Origin: Didymodactylos carnosus
Taxonomy: Eukaryota > Rotifera > Eurotatoria > Philodinida > Philodinidae
Length of the DNA: 21,960 bases
Direction: 5' to 3'
NCBI GenBank assembly: GCA_905250885.1
Contig: CAJNOQ010002976.1
Span: forward strand, 1 to 21,960
Shown: positions 1 through 11,135 of the stretch, piece by piece
Position numbering within the stretch: the stretch's first letter is position 1
How the letters are laid out: each line of letters opens with the position of its first letter
Notes under the pieces: model-generated
Databases searched by the model: none
Told to the model about the DNA's origin: nothing
Seen by the model: only the letters and a program-made list of their open reading frames with translations
Position numbers and translations under genes: made by a program

Positions 1-702
1 TTTGTAGGTTTCCACATATGCTGAACACGATGAGACTACTTTGAAAAGAATCTGAGACATTGATTGAGCATGACTTGTTGTGGTTCTCGTGCTACTCATA
101 AGTATCGATTGTCACTCAGCAGGCATAAGAATTTCGGAACTCAAAACACAGCAGAACGGGTGGAAATCAGGCTTAGTGGAACCATTGAAAGTCAAACAAT
201 CTCAAAAGAACCAATAATATTTTTTCAATTTCGATACTCAAAAATTCACCAAAAGACTGTGAGTTTGTTGTTTGATTTCAGATATTTTTGAGCTGGATAA
301 ATCACACACGCTCACAGTAGTAACCTTGAAACTAAGGTCATATTACAACCTTTTGAGCCCTGTCGAATGAGTTACTCAAATATTTCAAAAATATTTAGTT
401 ATAGTATAACGATCTCATTCTATACTCAATTTTTAAAAAGAAGTCAATTTTGTGAGGTGCACCGACCACTTTCTGCACACTGTTTTGATAAATGACTACA
501 CAAGTTAATAAGGGGTAACTAGCATAGGATCATCTTGATAGACTGATGTTCTGTAAAAAGCGTGCTGCATGGAAGTACCTAGCTGTTCGCTACAGCCCGG
601 ATACAAAAGACATAGACCAACTTTAATAAGGCAGAAAAGAATGGTTGGAAATTAAGACAAGAGTGCCTTGTGTTTACCTATTATTTGTATCTTTCAATGA
701 AG
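1..702. other. non-coding stretch, no gene recognised
   Basis: The reading frames here are short, lack splice or start context and show no domain. The last 60 bases resemble the intron and exon-end region of the NHL gene further right: GGTTGGAA followed by TTAAG recalls the exon end and donor at 3143-3156. They may be the worn end of an upstream NHL exon. Nothing else is recognised. Confidence 0.5.
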
Positions 703-828
703 ATGGGACGAATGTATTAGATCATCCACATCAACTGAGGTTTGATCGAAACGGAAACGTTTATGTTGCTGATAGCTGGAATCATCGAATAGCAAAGTTT
801 ACAATTGATAATACTCAATGCAGTCCCG
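703..828 (+). pseudogene. single NHL-repeat exon, gene relic
   Basis: This segment encodes one NHL repeat with the motifs NVYVADSWNHRIAKF and a closing CSP. It begins after an AG at 701-702 and ends before GTAAGT at 829, so both borders are phase 1. It is clearly related to the last exon of the NHL gene at 3206-3337, which ends with LYVADNWNHRIQKF and a Cys-Ser, in the same phase. Only one blade is present and no matching upstream repeats are seen. I infer a broken paralogue left by duplication. It could instead be a real exon that splices across about 1.5 kb to the AG at 2313, since the phases fit, but that intron would be long for this genome. Confidence 0.6.
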
Positions 829-1000
829 GTAAGTTATCTTTGATAATCATTTAAAACTAAAGGTATTTCTGTTTACTATGGTATATAGTAGACCTGCTAT
901 CCCTTTCAAAATAGAAGATATTTTTCTATTTCATGAATTATTTTCTACTAGAAAGGGAAGAAACCTCCGGTTTTCGTTGACCAAAAGTAGCGAAAGAAAG

Positions 1001-1571
1001 TACCTTGAGAGAGCCTTGAAATCATATGAAATATACGCCATTAATCACACTGAATCTGTGGCACTGTTTGCTTTTGAAAAAGAGTTCAGAAATCTCGCAA
1101 AAACGAACTGTAATATGGCTTTTCAAGTTGTTTTAGACTAATATTAAAATATTCCTTACTGAATGCAAAAACAACAGAAACAGCTGAAGCCCTCAGAATA
1201 TGGTTAATTTTGTATGTGAACATGATAATATGATCCAAAGAATAGAAAAAACATGTTTTTGTTTCACGATTTTTCAGACGCCTTTTTGGAAAACAATAAA
1301 ATTTTGTAAATTTATTTTTGTGGATTTCTCATTAAAAGGATATAGAATAGCATACACATCGTACATCCTGACGTTTTTAGCTGTTTTTGATGGTTTTTAA
1401 TTGGGCTAAGAATATTTTAATATTAGGTGAAAATAACTTGAAAACACATATTTTTTATAAAACTCAGTTTTTGCGAGACTTTTGAATCCTTTTTCAGAAG
1501 CAAACACTGCCACCAGATTCAGCGTGGTTGAGTGCGTATGTTTCATGCGGTTTCATGACTCTCTCAAGTGT
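1001..1571. repeat. diverged inverted repeat (foldback or MITE-like)
   Basis: The sequence from about 1005 to 1200 matches the reverse complement of about 1360-1571. Shared blocks include TTGAGAGAG, GAAATATACGC versus GAAACATACGC, CTCGCAAAAAC, and TAATATTAAAATATTC. The arms are roughly 160-200 bases and visibly diverged, and the middle part is AT-rich. The open frames across this area are by-products of the repeat. The structure fits a non-autonomous foldback or MITE-like element or a local inverted duplication. I saw no clean target duplication. Confidence 0.7.
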
Positions 1572-2313
1572 GCCAGCTCTGGTGCTCGCGGCGATCCAAT
1601 ACCACACTCGAACCGCTGGAAATCAATGCCTCACTTGACTCCCATTTTGAAGAAAATAGATTGGGCTCACGTAAAACATTCGCCACGCTGCCATTTTCAG
1701 CTTTGGAGAAATGTATTGGGTTTTGAAAGATCTCTTCAAAACCATACTTTCGAAAAGAATTTTAAAATGTGTTCTGCTTAAGAAAATATTAGTTAGTTTA
1801 GTTTAGTTTGACAAAAAGTCATGAGTACTCATGCAGTGCGGCAAAAGTACCTAGTTTTCTAATGACAGCAGCATGTTCGAAAATCTCTAGCTTTTTTACA
1901 AAAAATCTATTTTTTCTGTTTCTGAAGCATTTTTAAGCAAAAGGATATGGTATTTGGAATCAAAAACTGCATCAAGTGATGTACAATAATTACTTTCTCT
2001 ACTATTTTTGTCGTGTCAAAAAATTTCGTCTCGTATCCGTTTCACACAGATTTTGCCAAAAACAGAAAGATCTTCAGCATAAGTTGTTTTCTTGCCAGAA
2101 TACCGTTTTGAGATATAGAAAGACATTTAAAGGTTGAAAAATCATTTTTAATGACAAAAAAATTCATTCCATCTACCTACCTACCGGTAAATGCCCACTA
2201 ACGACGTCGTAAGTCGTTCTGCTTGGGAATGAATGAGTTCACCGAAAATCAGGTGTGACCAGAATTTTTCGGGTTTTAATGGAAATAATGATTCGTTCTT
2301 TTCTTTTGTTTAG
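1572..2313. other. non-coding stretch before the NHL gene
   Basis: No gene is recognised. A small inverted repeat pairs ATTCATTCC at 2162-2170 with GGAATGAAT at 2226-2234, enclosing the palindrome ACGACGTCGT (2201-2210). The end of the stretch is a pyrimidine-rich tract closing in TTTAG at 2309-2313, which is the splice acceptor of the NHL exon. Confidence 0.5.
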
Positions 2314-3357
2314 CGTTATTAAACGTGACTATCGGACGTGATATGGGCCCTAAAGCCTGTTCTAGATGGTGTAAAAATGAAATAAATTTAGCTGGAATTG
2401 TGTCAAAATTATATGGTCCAGGATCATTAGAATTGAATGATCCGATTGATTTATTTATTGATAATGAAAATACTGTTTATGTAGCTGATATAAGAAATCA
2501 TCGTATACAGAAATTCCCTTTGGGATCCAAAAACGGAATAACAGTTGCAGGCGGAAATGGTAAAGGAAATTCATCATCACACTTAAACCATCCACGTGCA
2601 ATTTATGTCACAAAAAATAAAGATATTTATATTCTCGATTCCGATAATCACCGTATACAAAAATGGCCAGAATACAACGCGTTCGCGAAGACAATCATTG
2701 ATTCACATGTGAGTGGTTGCAGGGCATGTTATGGACTCTATTTTGATGAAAATCAGGAGCAACTTTATTGGTCCGATCGGGCAAGACATCATGTTGTCAA
2801 ATTTTCATTAAAATCAAATGCATTGAATGTCGTAGCGGGAACAACAGATCACGCCGGATCAAGCGTCAATCAGCTGAACTATCCTCATCATATTTTTGTT
2901 GATAAAAACTCTGATTTATATATTACAGACAGCTGGAATCATCGAATACAAAAGTTTAAATATGGCTCAAATCTAGGTCAAACAGTAGCAGGAAATCCAA
3001 ATGGAATGAGTGGTACGGATGCTGCTTCATTATGGTGGCCTTGGGGTGTCTTTGTCGATAGTAATAGTAATATTTATGTTGCTGATTGGAACAATAATCG
3101 CATTCAACAGTGGAAACAAAACGCAAGTTCTGGTATGACAATCGCTGGAAGTAAGATCATCTGTCTACCGGAAAAATGTCTCTACTTTTACAGTATATTT
3201 CAAAGATAACGACGTTGGAATGAATTTAAATCAGTTCAATCACCCAACTCAAGTGAGACTGGATAAGAATGGTGATCTCTACGTTGCGGATAATTGGAAT
3301 CATCGTATACAAAAATTTGTCAATGAAAAATGCTCAAGTAAGTTTGAAATACAATAA
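2314..3357 (+). CDS. NHL-repeat (six-blade beta-propeller) protein, 5' exon not found
   Basis: Two exons (2314-3150 and 3206-3357) encode about 328 residues with six NHL repeats. Their signatures are TVYVADIRNHRIQKF, DIYILDSDNHRIQKW, QLYWSDRARHHVVKF, DLYITDSWNHRIQKF, NIYVADWNNNRIQQW and DLYVADNWNHRIQKF. Six repeats make one closed propeller of the kind used for protein or ligand binding. The blades are separated by short linkers such as TVAGG and VVAGT. A Cys-containing lead (KACSRWC) precedes blade 1, and no catalytic domain is visible. The first exon, which would carry the start and perhaps a signal peptide, was not found; the visible frame opens after TTTTGTTTAG at 2313. The end is uncertain: TAA at 3355-3357 closes the frame, but GTAAGT at 3338 could be a further donor in phase 1. 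Secretion is an inference from similar rotifer genes. Confidence 0.85.
3151..3205 (+). other. 55-nt intron in the NHL gene
   Basis: The donor is GTAAGATC and the acceptor ends TTTCAAAG. Splicing joins GGA-A to AT-AAC in phase 1 and restores an inter-blade linker (AGNNDVG) of the usual length. An alternative acceptor, TTTTACAG at 3193, is also in frame and would add four residues. The length suits the short intron class of bdelloid genes. Confidence 0.75.
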
Positions 3358-6300
3358 ATACAAATAGGTATCTTTCAATAATCTTTTGTACTCACTCACA
3401 AGCTGCACATATGGTTATGTCAAAATAAATGCTATAATAGTCTTTGACTATGGACAATAAGGGTATATTTCTTCAAACTCGTGCCCGATCTAATATCCGA
3501 AGCGCCAAATACTGCGCTCCACACTTTGACAGTGAGAAAAATAATGTGCTGCTAACACAGTCAAGTCAATTTTTGTCAGTAGTGTGACTTAGATTGAATA
3601 ATATAAAATTGAAACCTATGGGTTTTTGCTTTCATCTTGTCGGCCGAAGGTCGGCGTGAAATTTTATTTTCTATCTGGATTCATCCAAAAACTATTTGGA
3701 GACAATAATTACCTCCAAAATTGTATAAGCAACATTTTGAAAAGCGTGTTTCTTAGATTTAGAAAACTTAATTCGAACGTTTTTGTTAAAATTTAATTTC
3801 CAGTTAAGAAAATAACATAACTTTTAAGTACACCATTCAAAAGAGCGTGCAAAACTGAACCAACGTAGGGGCTTGCTAATCTGCAGACCGAATGTTTTCC
3901 AGGGAATTTGCAGAAAGGTTTTTTCAAAACTCACTTTAGCCTTTTTCGAGACGGCCATGTAATAATAATAATACTGGATAATACTGGAAGAAAATGCGCG
4001 TGATTGTCAGAGAAATTGATGTTATTTTTAACCCTGGAAACGAATCATCAAAAAACCATGTTTTTCCAAATGTTACTTATACAATTTGGAAGATCACTAT
4101 TGTCTCCAAAAGGTTTTGGGAATGAATCTAGACAGAAAATAAAATTTTCCTCAAACACTGCAGAGACAGAAGCGAGTCAACCAGACATGACCCGCACCCA
4201 ACTCGATCCGAACGTGAGTTGACCCGAACCCGAGACAACTTGACCCGTAGGTAAAATTCTCCTGACACTGCCACTCAAAAGGGCATGCTTTCAAACCCTT
4301 AAATGTCTCATGTGATGCTTCTTACTAAAAACGTTTTGATCTCATAGAGCATTGTTACCATAGCCAATCACATAGCCCAAAATGTTTCTCTTCGAAAGTA
4401 TTCCCCTTACAAATTTAAATTTATTTTTTAATATGAAACCTTTTAATTGTTGAGAAAATAAAATTTTCCAAAAAGTACCATCAATTTTGCTCAAAAAGTG
4501 CACCACAATTAGTATTTTATCTATAAAATGGACGTATTTGTTGTGTCTGATGCTTTAGAACAAGATTTCATTCGAAAGCGTATAAAAAGCTGATAAAATG
4601 GCGGCACTTTCATTAAACTGAAAGTGAAATCTAGGGTGTAAAACCGTTAAATCAAAAAAGCTTTTGAATTTGTCTGTGAACCTTTAAAACCTGAACTGTG
4701 TAATAGAAACAAACCATATATACTTCCGCAGCAGAGACAATTCTATGCAAAATACACTTAAAAGCAGAGAGCAGCTCTAAGGTTGTGAACGTTTAGGTAA
4801 AATGCCTCTTCTTTTAGCTTTCTATTCATTTTCAATGATGATGTGAAGCTTTTTTCCAAAACTTTCAAGTCCGTTTTGCGTAGAATTACCTTGACATATT
4901 TTGCAAAAAAATTTTAAAACCTCAGATAGATACCAGAGAAAGTAAAACTTTCAGCTCGATCGGACCAACTTTTCGATTTGTCGTCATCTTGCACATACTC
5001 GTCCTCATGTCCTCCTAAATAAAGTTTTCTCTTCCTTTTCCCCGTTTTGGTAAAAAATGGAAAACGTTAGATGGTTTTAGAACAGCGTTTGATCAAGAGC
5101 CTGCTTAAATGCTCGTTAGTCATCATACGTTGCCGCTTATCGTTGACACAAACATACTACCGTCAGTTCTGTAGTGGTCGTTACAATAGTAGCGGAATCC
5201 ATATTATGCTATAGGTGTTTTTGTGTGCGATAGATATACTTCTTATCACTGCATGTCGAGTCATTAGTAGTCCTCTAATTGGTATGTGTATTTTAAAAAT
5301 CTGGCTCACTTCTCAGATGAAAAGTCACTAAAAAGTTAAAGTCAACCAAATTATTTGATATATACATCGTTCGATCCAGTTTTTGATGCTGACTCCGAAT
5401 ATGATATTTATTTTGAACAATAACTTAATTATAGTGCAGAAAAGCGTGATTTAGGGGCAAGATTCCTATTTTGCTGGCTCTGATTTGGAAAAAATCGGTA
5501 TTCTCAGCAAGAGAAGAAGAACAGGAAAAAAAGCGATGCATACTTTTCTTCAGTTTTAAATGGCGATTCGAGTGACGTATGACGATCGGAGAAAAGTTTC
5601 AAAACCAGGGAGGAGATAAGTTTGCGAGAGAGGTAGCTCATTTTTTGGAATGCTTACTCTTGTCAAAATTGTCGAACACAGGTATTTTGTTTTTTGTGAC
5701 TCGAAGGTACACGATTAGGTTCAGTTTTTGATGGAGAATCCAAATATATTAAATTCAAAAAATTACAGTGAACGGAAGGGGGTAAAGTTTCAAGTTTTCC
5801 CTGAGTAATGCAATTTTTTTGTTTTCTCGGTGCTCTTAGTATTTTGAGAATTTCTCCACAAAAACTTGATCAAATTCGAATAAAAAGGTGATATTCGGAA
5901 TCAGCGCAGTCAGGAGTATCTGAATATGTAGCTTTCGACCGAAAACTAAGATAGTGCTGCATTTTTGAATTGCGGGCACCTTACATCCCTCTTATCTACC
6001 TTCGTAGCATTGTCTATCGTGTAGACATAGGCGGGACACGGACTGTGATTAAAAGGCTTTTTGACCGAGATCGGTATTGGAATCAAGAAATATTTTTCGA
6101 TAATTTTGTAAAACAGCTAAAAATTCTTCTTTTTTCGATACTTAAATATAAGTTATTTTTAGAGAATTCCCATAAACGGGATTCAAAAACCTTGGTCCTA
6201 TCCATATCTACTATCGAGTCATCAGTAATTCTCTTAACGGGTATTATTCATTCTTTTCTCTCCCTATTCCTATAAATATCTCGCACATTTCAAATACAGA

Positions 6301-6480
6301 AATTCCATTCATTCTCGCTAACAGGCGTCTTTTTCTTCCTCTGAATTTTGTAAAATAAAATTGTTCAAAAGATACCAGAATACCACCGTTGTGCCAAGGC
6401 ATGACCTACTTTTGTTGCGCTTATCTATCATGTTAAATTAGTGTTTTCAGCTTAGGATTTGCATCCATCTTTTTTGGTAG
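3358..6480. other. long non-coding stretch, no gene recognised
   Basis: About 3.1 kb holds only short frames with no domain or splice context. Loosely similar phrases recur, such as AGTTTTTGATG near 5380 and 5722 and the pair CGAGTCATTAGTAGT and CGAGTCATCAGTAAT near 5258 and 6205. This suggests old diverged repeats. The CCCGA-rich patch at 4177-4248 is listed separately. Confidence 0.5.
4177..4248. repeat. degenerate (T)GACCCGAACCC low-complexity patch
   Basis: Short phrases such as GACCCGCACCC, GATCCGAACG, TTGACCCGAACCCGA and TTGACCCG recur within about 70 bases in an otherwise AT-rich region. The units are too irregular for a clear period. It resembles a worn simple repeat. Confidence 0.5.
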
Positions 6481-6499
6481 CGTTTCTCTTTTCAAGTTT

Positions 6500-7099
6500 T
6501 TGCAATTGTTAATATGTATCTACCTTTTCTTTTTAGTGACTAATGCACAGCATAAAGTTTTACCAGCCAACATTGATTGGTGTTCATTGGCAGCAAATAA
6601 TTGTAGTCATCATCTAGTATCGAAAGGTGAAGGTACAATTGAAATTAGTCAAAAGCTACCATTGCCATTTACCATTTTATTATCGAACAATAAATTTCAA
6701 ACAAATTATGGTTTCCTATTATCTGCTAATGAAAAAAAAGCAGTCATTTATAGAATAAAAGATTCTGTAAAAAACATGATCGATGAAACAGATATTGAAG
6801 AACATTTAGTACAAAGCCATGGTGGTGATGAACAAAAATTTTGGTTTTCAGTTGATAGTCAAAATTTATTTGTTAAATATGGAAAAGGTGAAATGCGTGA
6901 TAAACGAACAATATTGAAATTAAAAATCTCACGAAATGAACAAAATCTAATGAAAGAGATCGATTACGTACACGTAGAATTCGTACATACGAAAAATGTG
7001 CCATATGATAATGATAAAATACGCGTTCGAATTCATAAAAATCCTGTTATTTCTGATCCATTCTTTTTTAAATCAAATACGACAATAGATATACAGTGA
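6500..7099 (+). CDS. putative secreted protein of unknown family, probably broken at both ends
   Basis: An open frame of about 199 codons. It begins with a stretch that looks like a signal peptide (LQLLICIYLFFLVTNAQ, with a likely cut after TNA), followed by a lead with two cysteines (IDWCSLAANNCS) and a soluble body. The body contains the notable motifs FWFSVDSQNLFVKYGKGEMR and VHVEFVHTKN. I do not recognise the family. There is no in-frame ATG before the hydrophobic part: the codon at 6500 is TTG. Either the start was lost, or an intron ends at TTCTTTTTAG (6536) and the exon begins TG-ACT-AAT in phase 1. The frame closes at TGA inside what looks like a transposon terminal repeat starting at 7094, so the original C-terminus is probably missing. 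Confidence 0.55.
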   Translation: MQLLICIYLFFLVTNAQHKVLPANIDWCSLAANNCSHHLVSKGEGTIEISQKLPLPFTILLSNNKFQTNYGFLLSANEKKAVIYRIKDSVKNMIDETDIEEHLVQSHGGDEQKFWFSVDSQNLFVKYGKGEMRDKRTILKLKISRNEQNLMKEIDYVHVEFVHTKNVPYDNDKIRVRIHKNPVISDPFFFKSNTTIDIQ

Positions 7100-7130
7100 C
7101 TCCCAAAATTATTGGCCCATCCCTACAATG
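7094..7130 (+). mobile_element. candidate Tc1/mariner terminal inverted repeat end
   Basis: Directly after a TA dinucleotide (7092-7093) comes CAGTGACTCCCAAAATTATT followed by GGCCCA. This resembles the CAGTG-CTCCCAAAA-TATT type of Tc1/mariner family ends. These elements insert at TA, and the site interrupts an open reading frame. I could not find the matching inverted end downstream, nor transposase motifs, so this may be a one-sided remnant or a non-autonomous copy. Confidence 0.45.
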
Positions 7131-10100
7131 TCATTTTGTTTTCTACATTGTTTTAAACTAAACAAGCTACAGATCTTGGGCTTTGACCGTTGTGCCGTTC
7201 ATTGGATATGTGTTACCAAGGCTATTTTTTTGCCCACGAATTTTTTCGGCTTATTTAGATTAGATTTGTATTAGGAAGTTACTAGAAACATTTTTCACTA
7301 CTTAATTGTTCAAAATCCCGATCACGTTTTGACCCCTGTGATATTTCTCAGAGTTTTGGGAAGTTTTTCTTCACAAAGCTTTTTCAGGCAGATCCAAGGG
7401 GTAGTCCTTCAGAGTGTTGTAGATTCTAGAAAGACACAATCTAAGCTGATACTACACTAAAATATGAAGCAAATATTCCCAGCGTGCAAGTAAAGGAGAA
7501 AAGAATCACTCTTTTTCCCAGAAGGATTGTCGTCCGTATTATTGATATTCAGACAAAAATGACTTTTTACAATGAGTTTTCAGATAATTTTGCAAATGTC
7601 CACGTACTGATGAGATCGTAATTCCTTTTATTTGTTTTTGACCTTAAAAGAACAAAAAAATGTTTGAACGTATTGTTGAAAAAATGGTTTCTGCAAGCTT
7701 CAGAGCTAATAAAATAATTTTGCTTTAAGACATTGCATCACAAGGCTTTTCTGTATCCTTTCTAATCCTGTTTTGAGCGGATGCAATGCACCCACACACT
7801 TGATACACTCACGTCTGCTGAATTCTACGAAGTTTTCTGTTGCACGCAAAAAGGTCTAAAAAGAACAGATAAAGTAATACGAATCTAAGAATAGCATAAG
7901 AGAAAAAAAACTTGATACGCACAGCTTTGTTGACTACTATTAATATATAGAGCTGTAAAAAATATGAACTAGCTTGCGCGAAAGGTTGGTGAAATCCATT
8001 TTTGATCGAAAAACTTCAGTAATCAGATCATCATGGATTTTGGGAGGATCTTTAAAAAACCAGACTATTATCGGCGTCAAAATACAATGAACTTTTTTTA
8101 TTTGTAGACTTTTTGTTTGCGAATAAAAACTTAGAACTGCCTTCTACCACCAGAAAAAAAGTGGCTCACTCGCAGCATCAGCTCGAGATCCATCCAAACG
8201 AGCAGCAGCATTACCAGTGGAGGTAAATTCTTTTCTAAATACTTTCGTATAACTCTATACTCTGGTTCTCGAGGATTTTCCTCTACGAGCATGTCGATGA
8301 CGAAGAAATTCGAAGGATTCAAAGAAGGAAATTCGTTTGCTGTATCTTCAAGTAGTATCTCCTCTAAGAAGGCTATTAAAAAGAGAACGGGCAGATTAAG
8401 TTCAAGGTTGAGATACCATTGTTGTCAGAACTCACATGAGAAAGTTATTAGTGCGGTAAAGTAAGTTATTTACCATAAAAACGTGAAAGCAGTGAACTTG
8501 GAATTGGTTTGGTAGCTTTGAAAGAGAGGCGCACTAGTCGAAACATTAAATGGAAACGTTGGATGCTTTTTCAAACGACCACCAACAAGAACAAGGACTG
8601 ACGAATATCACGCGATCTAGGCCACAACTTGTGTCGTAAAGTACAGTATTACCTTCTCTCCTGCCTGCTTCTTGGATTGAGTCAAACAAAGTCCAATGAC
8701 TGATGCGTTACTGGCATTATAAAACTTGACAGAAGGTTGTCGGAGGTTCGGAAGTTGAATCTGAAGTCATATTGGGAAAATGTTAAAGTCGACTTTTCTG
8801 GTGCCACAAGGAATATTTTCGAGTTTGGAGGATTTCTGATGAAAGTTGACTAAAGGTTCGGAGTGAGAATTTTAATGCTAGATGCACTTCGAGTAGATTG
8901 AAAGAGAAGAAAAGTTAGCATTATTTATTAAATATACATTAGTTATTCTGCTGGCTTCTAGTATTAAGAATTTGTTAAGACTTGCATGATGATTCATGTT
9001 TCATAAAATTATTCGGTTTCGTTTTTTGGTTAGTGAACGTTTTCTATTCTTGTAGCATAATCAGTTTCAAAATCCCCGAAAACTGTTGAAACAGAAGTAA
9101 ATGGGAGAGATAGTGATAGACGATGTTTCCATTGGATGCAGGTATCGAATTATTTAATAATTCGTCTCAGCAAAAAAGGTCGAATTATTTAATCAATGGT
9201 GTCTGTGGATCAACACAGGTCGATAAACATAGATAGCTTAGAGCATGTCAGATTGGGTTAGTTGGGTCGGTTGGATCAATTGGCTGAAGAGTGTATGGTT
9301 ACACACGTTTTCGTATTGGTGTATTTTTGAGGGTTGTACGTGTTTTAAATGGCTAACAATCTATTTGGGTAGTTACATCGCTAATGTTGGTGTCACGGAA
9401 CACTGATAGTTGGCGCACGTCTCAGAGATGGACAAGCCCGGTACTTTTCTAGTCCCAGTCCACTAGAAGCTAAGTCCGAATCAGTCCCAGTTCGCTAAGC
9501 TTTAAGTCCGATGTCGGTCACAGCATATATTGTTTTCCACCTCCATTCTTTTTATCGGAGAGTAACTGTTTCTCTCATGGCTATAGTAACAAAAAAAGAT
9601 AACAACAAAAGTTTTTTGAATGTTTGACAGAAACCAATAATTGGTTTCTTTGCGTTGATTTATTGGTTACCAGTCGATCAACGGAAAAAAGAGCCGCCTT
9701 TTGATTGAAGAAAATCGCAAATTTCTTTTAGTACACAAGAAAATAAAGCAAACATTTCTGATCAAAATGAGATATTTCCCAGCTCTGAATGATGTTCTAA
9801 TCAAGAGTTATGATACTTTTTCTGGGAGCCCTAAAATATGCATCGTATACTAGCGCCACCATATCTCTAAAGGGACTTTCATCTAACACCATTTCGTAGG
9901 TCTCATATTTCTCGGTAATGAAACATCGCAGAGAGCTCGGGAAGGTCTTAAATTAAAACTGACGCCTGTGGCTAAAGGCTGATAGAGCCCGATTTTTGAT
10001 ATTTGGTCTAGATTTGTGAGTAGAAAAACATCTTTACCAAAGTTAAAGAGACTTTTCGAATTTTGGACTTTTGGCGCTGACCGTTAATTTGAAAAGGACA

Positions 10101-10847
10101 ATATCAAAAATCCGACTCAGTCAACTTCTAGCCACATGTGTTTTCGTCAATTTGAGACCACTCTGAACTCTTCACAACGTTTCGTTATTGAAAATTCTGG
10201 GAGCTACAAACAGCCCCATTTGGTAACTGTTGTGGCGACATCTCACGAACCATGCACGATGGAGCCAGACAAACAATTTCTTCACCATACTTTCATGAGG
10301 TCAGCATCTCCTAAAAGTTTGGCCAAGATCGGACTTATAGTTTCAGAAATAGGTTTCTGATGGGCCTTAAACTTGGGTTACGCACTGTCCTAAACTGCTG
10401 ATTTTCTTCTCGTAAGTCATTTTATTGTTCTACATGCGTATGTCTTTTAAATTTCTCCAGCATATTTTTTAACTCTGTATTCACTTGTCATTGTTATAAT
10501 TCATTTTTAGTAGTGTTTGAGTGCACGACAGAACTTCGTTTTGAGATATTTCGTAATAGCTATCTTAACAGTTTAAGCTGTATTTATTGTGGCTGTGAAA
10601 AAAAGTACAGCAGTTTTCTGGGCTCCGGTTGCAGCTTACGGTTTAGGCGCTGTTCAGTATTATAATATTGGAAATCGAGACAATGATGGTGGTAAGAAAC
10701 GAACAAATGTCTGCCGACGTATTTTTTTTTTTACTTCATCGTTTTCACGCTTAGTTAGCGGTCCATGCAAAAATAATGGCGCATGGTGCCGTCGACAATG
10801 ATTTGCCAAGGAAAGAATCTATTCTATAGAATCAGCCACTTTTCTAA
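7131..10847. other. long non-coding stretch, no confident gene
   Basis: About 3.7 kb with only short frames. Visible details are a GT-rich patch near 9250-9290, a 17-base palindrome GAATTATTTAATAATTC at 9147-9163, and an AGTCC-rich patch near 9450-9510. A phrase similar to one at 4940-4970 (AAGTTT or AACTTTC followed by GATCGGAC) recurs near 10315, suggesting an old dispersed repeat. One weak exon-like frame at 8131-8372 is listed separately. Confidence 0.45.
8131..8372 (-). CDS. weak exon-like frame, unknown
   Basis: On the minus strand a possible acceptor (CTCTTTTTAATAG) is followed by an open frame of about 80 codons containing NPSNFFVIDMLVEENPREPE and YRVIRKYLEKN. A donor-like GTGAG lies 63 nt upstream, the size of a local intron. 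However, the frame upstream of that intron closes quickly, and no domain is recognised. It may be a remnant exon or chance. Confidence 0.2.
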
Positions 10848-11005
10848 AGTATAGATCTCAATTCGGGTCTGTTGCACATCGTTTTGCTGGAAGTAAATTT
10901 GACTCATCTTGAGGGCGTATGTTTTGTATGAGAAATAAAATAATTTTGTAATTCGATTCAGTGTGATATTGCTATAGAAAAAGACAGGAAAGCGATTTAA
11001 TTTAT
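10848..11005 (+). repeat. left arm of 158-bp perfect inverted repeat
   Basis: This segment is identical over all 158 bases to the reverse complement of 12029-12186. Identity without any mismatch implies a recent event or gene conversion. It carries no gene. The sequence beyond the arm on either side is not shared. Confidence 0.95.
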
Positions 11006-11021
11006 GAACATGTTCCTAGGA

Positions 11022-11100
11022 CATTAGAAACTATGCGCACTAAAGGAACTACAAGAACATTAAGAACTATGGGAACATTAGGAATTATGGGGACACTACA
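11022..11100 (+). repeat. degenerate tandem repeat of about 18 bases
   Basis: Units of the form GGAACATTAAGAACTATG recur with small changes (AGAACATTAAGAACTATGGG, GGAACATTAGGAATTATGGG), about four times. Related phrases, GGACACTGGGAACTATGGG and GGACACTAGGAACTATGGG, also occur at 11474 and 13058 in the duplicated flank. The repeat is read through by an apparent frame rich in Met-Gly-Thr, which I regard as a by-product. Confidence 0.65.
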
Positions 11101-11135
11101 GCAATGGCAGAATTCCTACATTTCAGACATTCTAC

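Noticed and set aside
878-1141. 87-codon plus-strand frame
   Set aside because: It lies in one arm of the diverged inverted repeat and has no domain; the matching arm is not open in the equivalent frame.
1482-1781. 99-codon plus-strand frame, less AT-rich
   Set aside because: Starts at a non-ATG codon and overlaps the right arm of the inverted repeat. No domain was recognised.
5970-6275. 101-codon plus-strand frame
   Set aside because: Low-complexity, Phe/Leu/Ile-rich translation of AT-rich DNA with no ATG or splice context and no recognisable motif.
7600-7630. CTGATGAG as a hammerhead core
   Set aside because: No GAA core at the right distance and no helix I partner.
8290-8463. 57-codon ATG frame on the plus strand, Ser/Lys-rich
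   Set aside because: Overlaps the weak minus-strand exon, has no domain, and its composition fits chance.
10589-10692. Possible small exon (VFWAPVAAYGLGAVQYYN) before a GTAAG
   Set aside because: Only about 30 codons, no clear acceptor or partner exon. Noted because the residues look protein-like, but not supportable.
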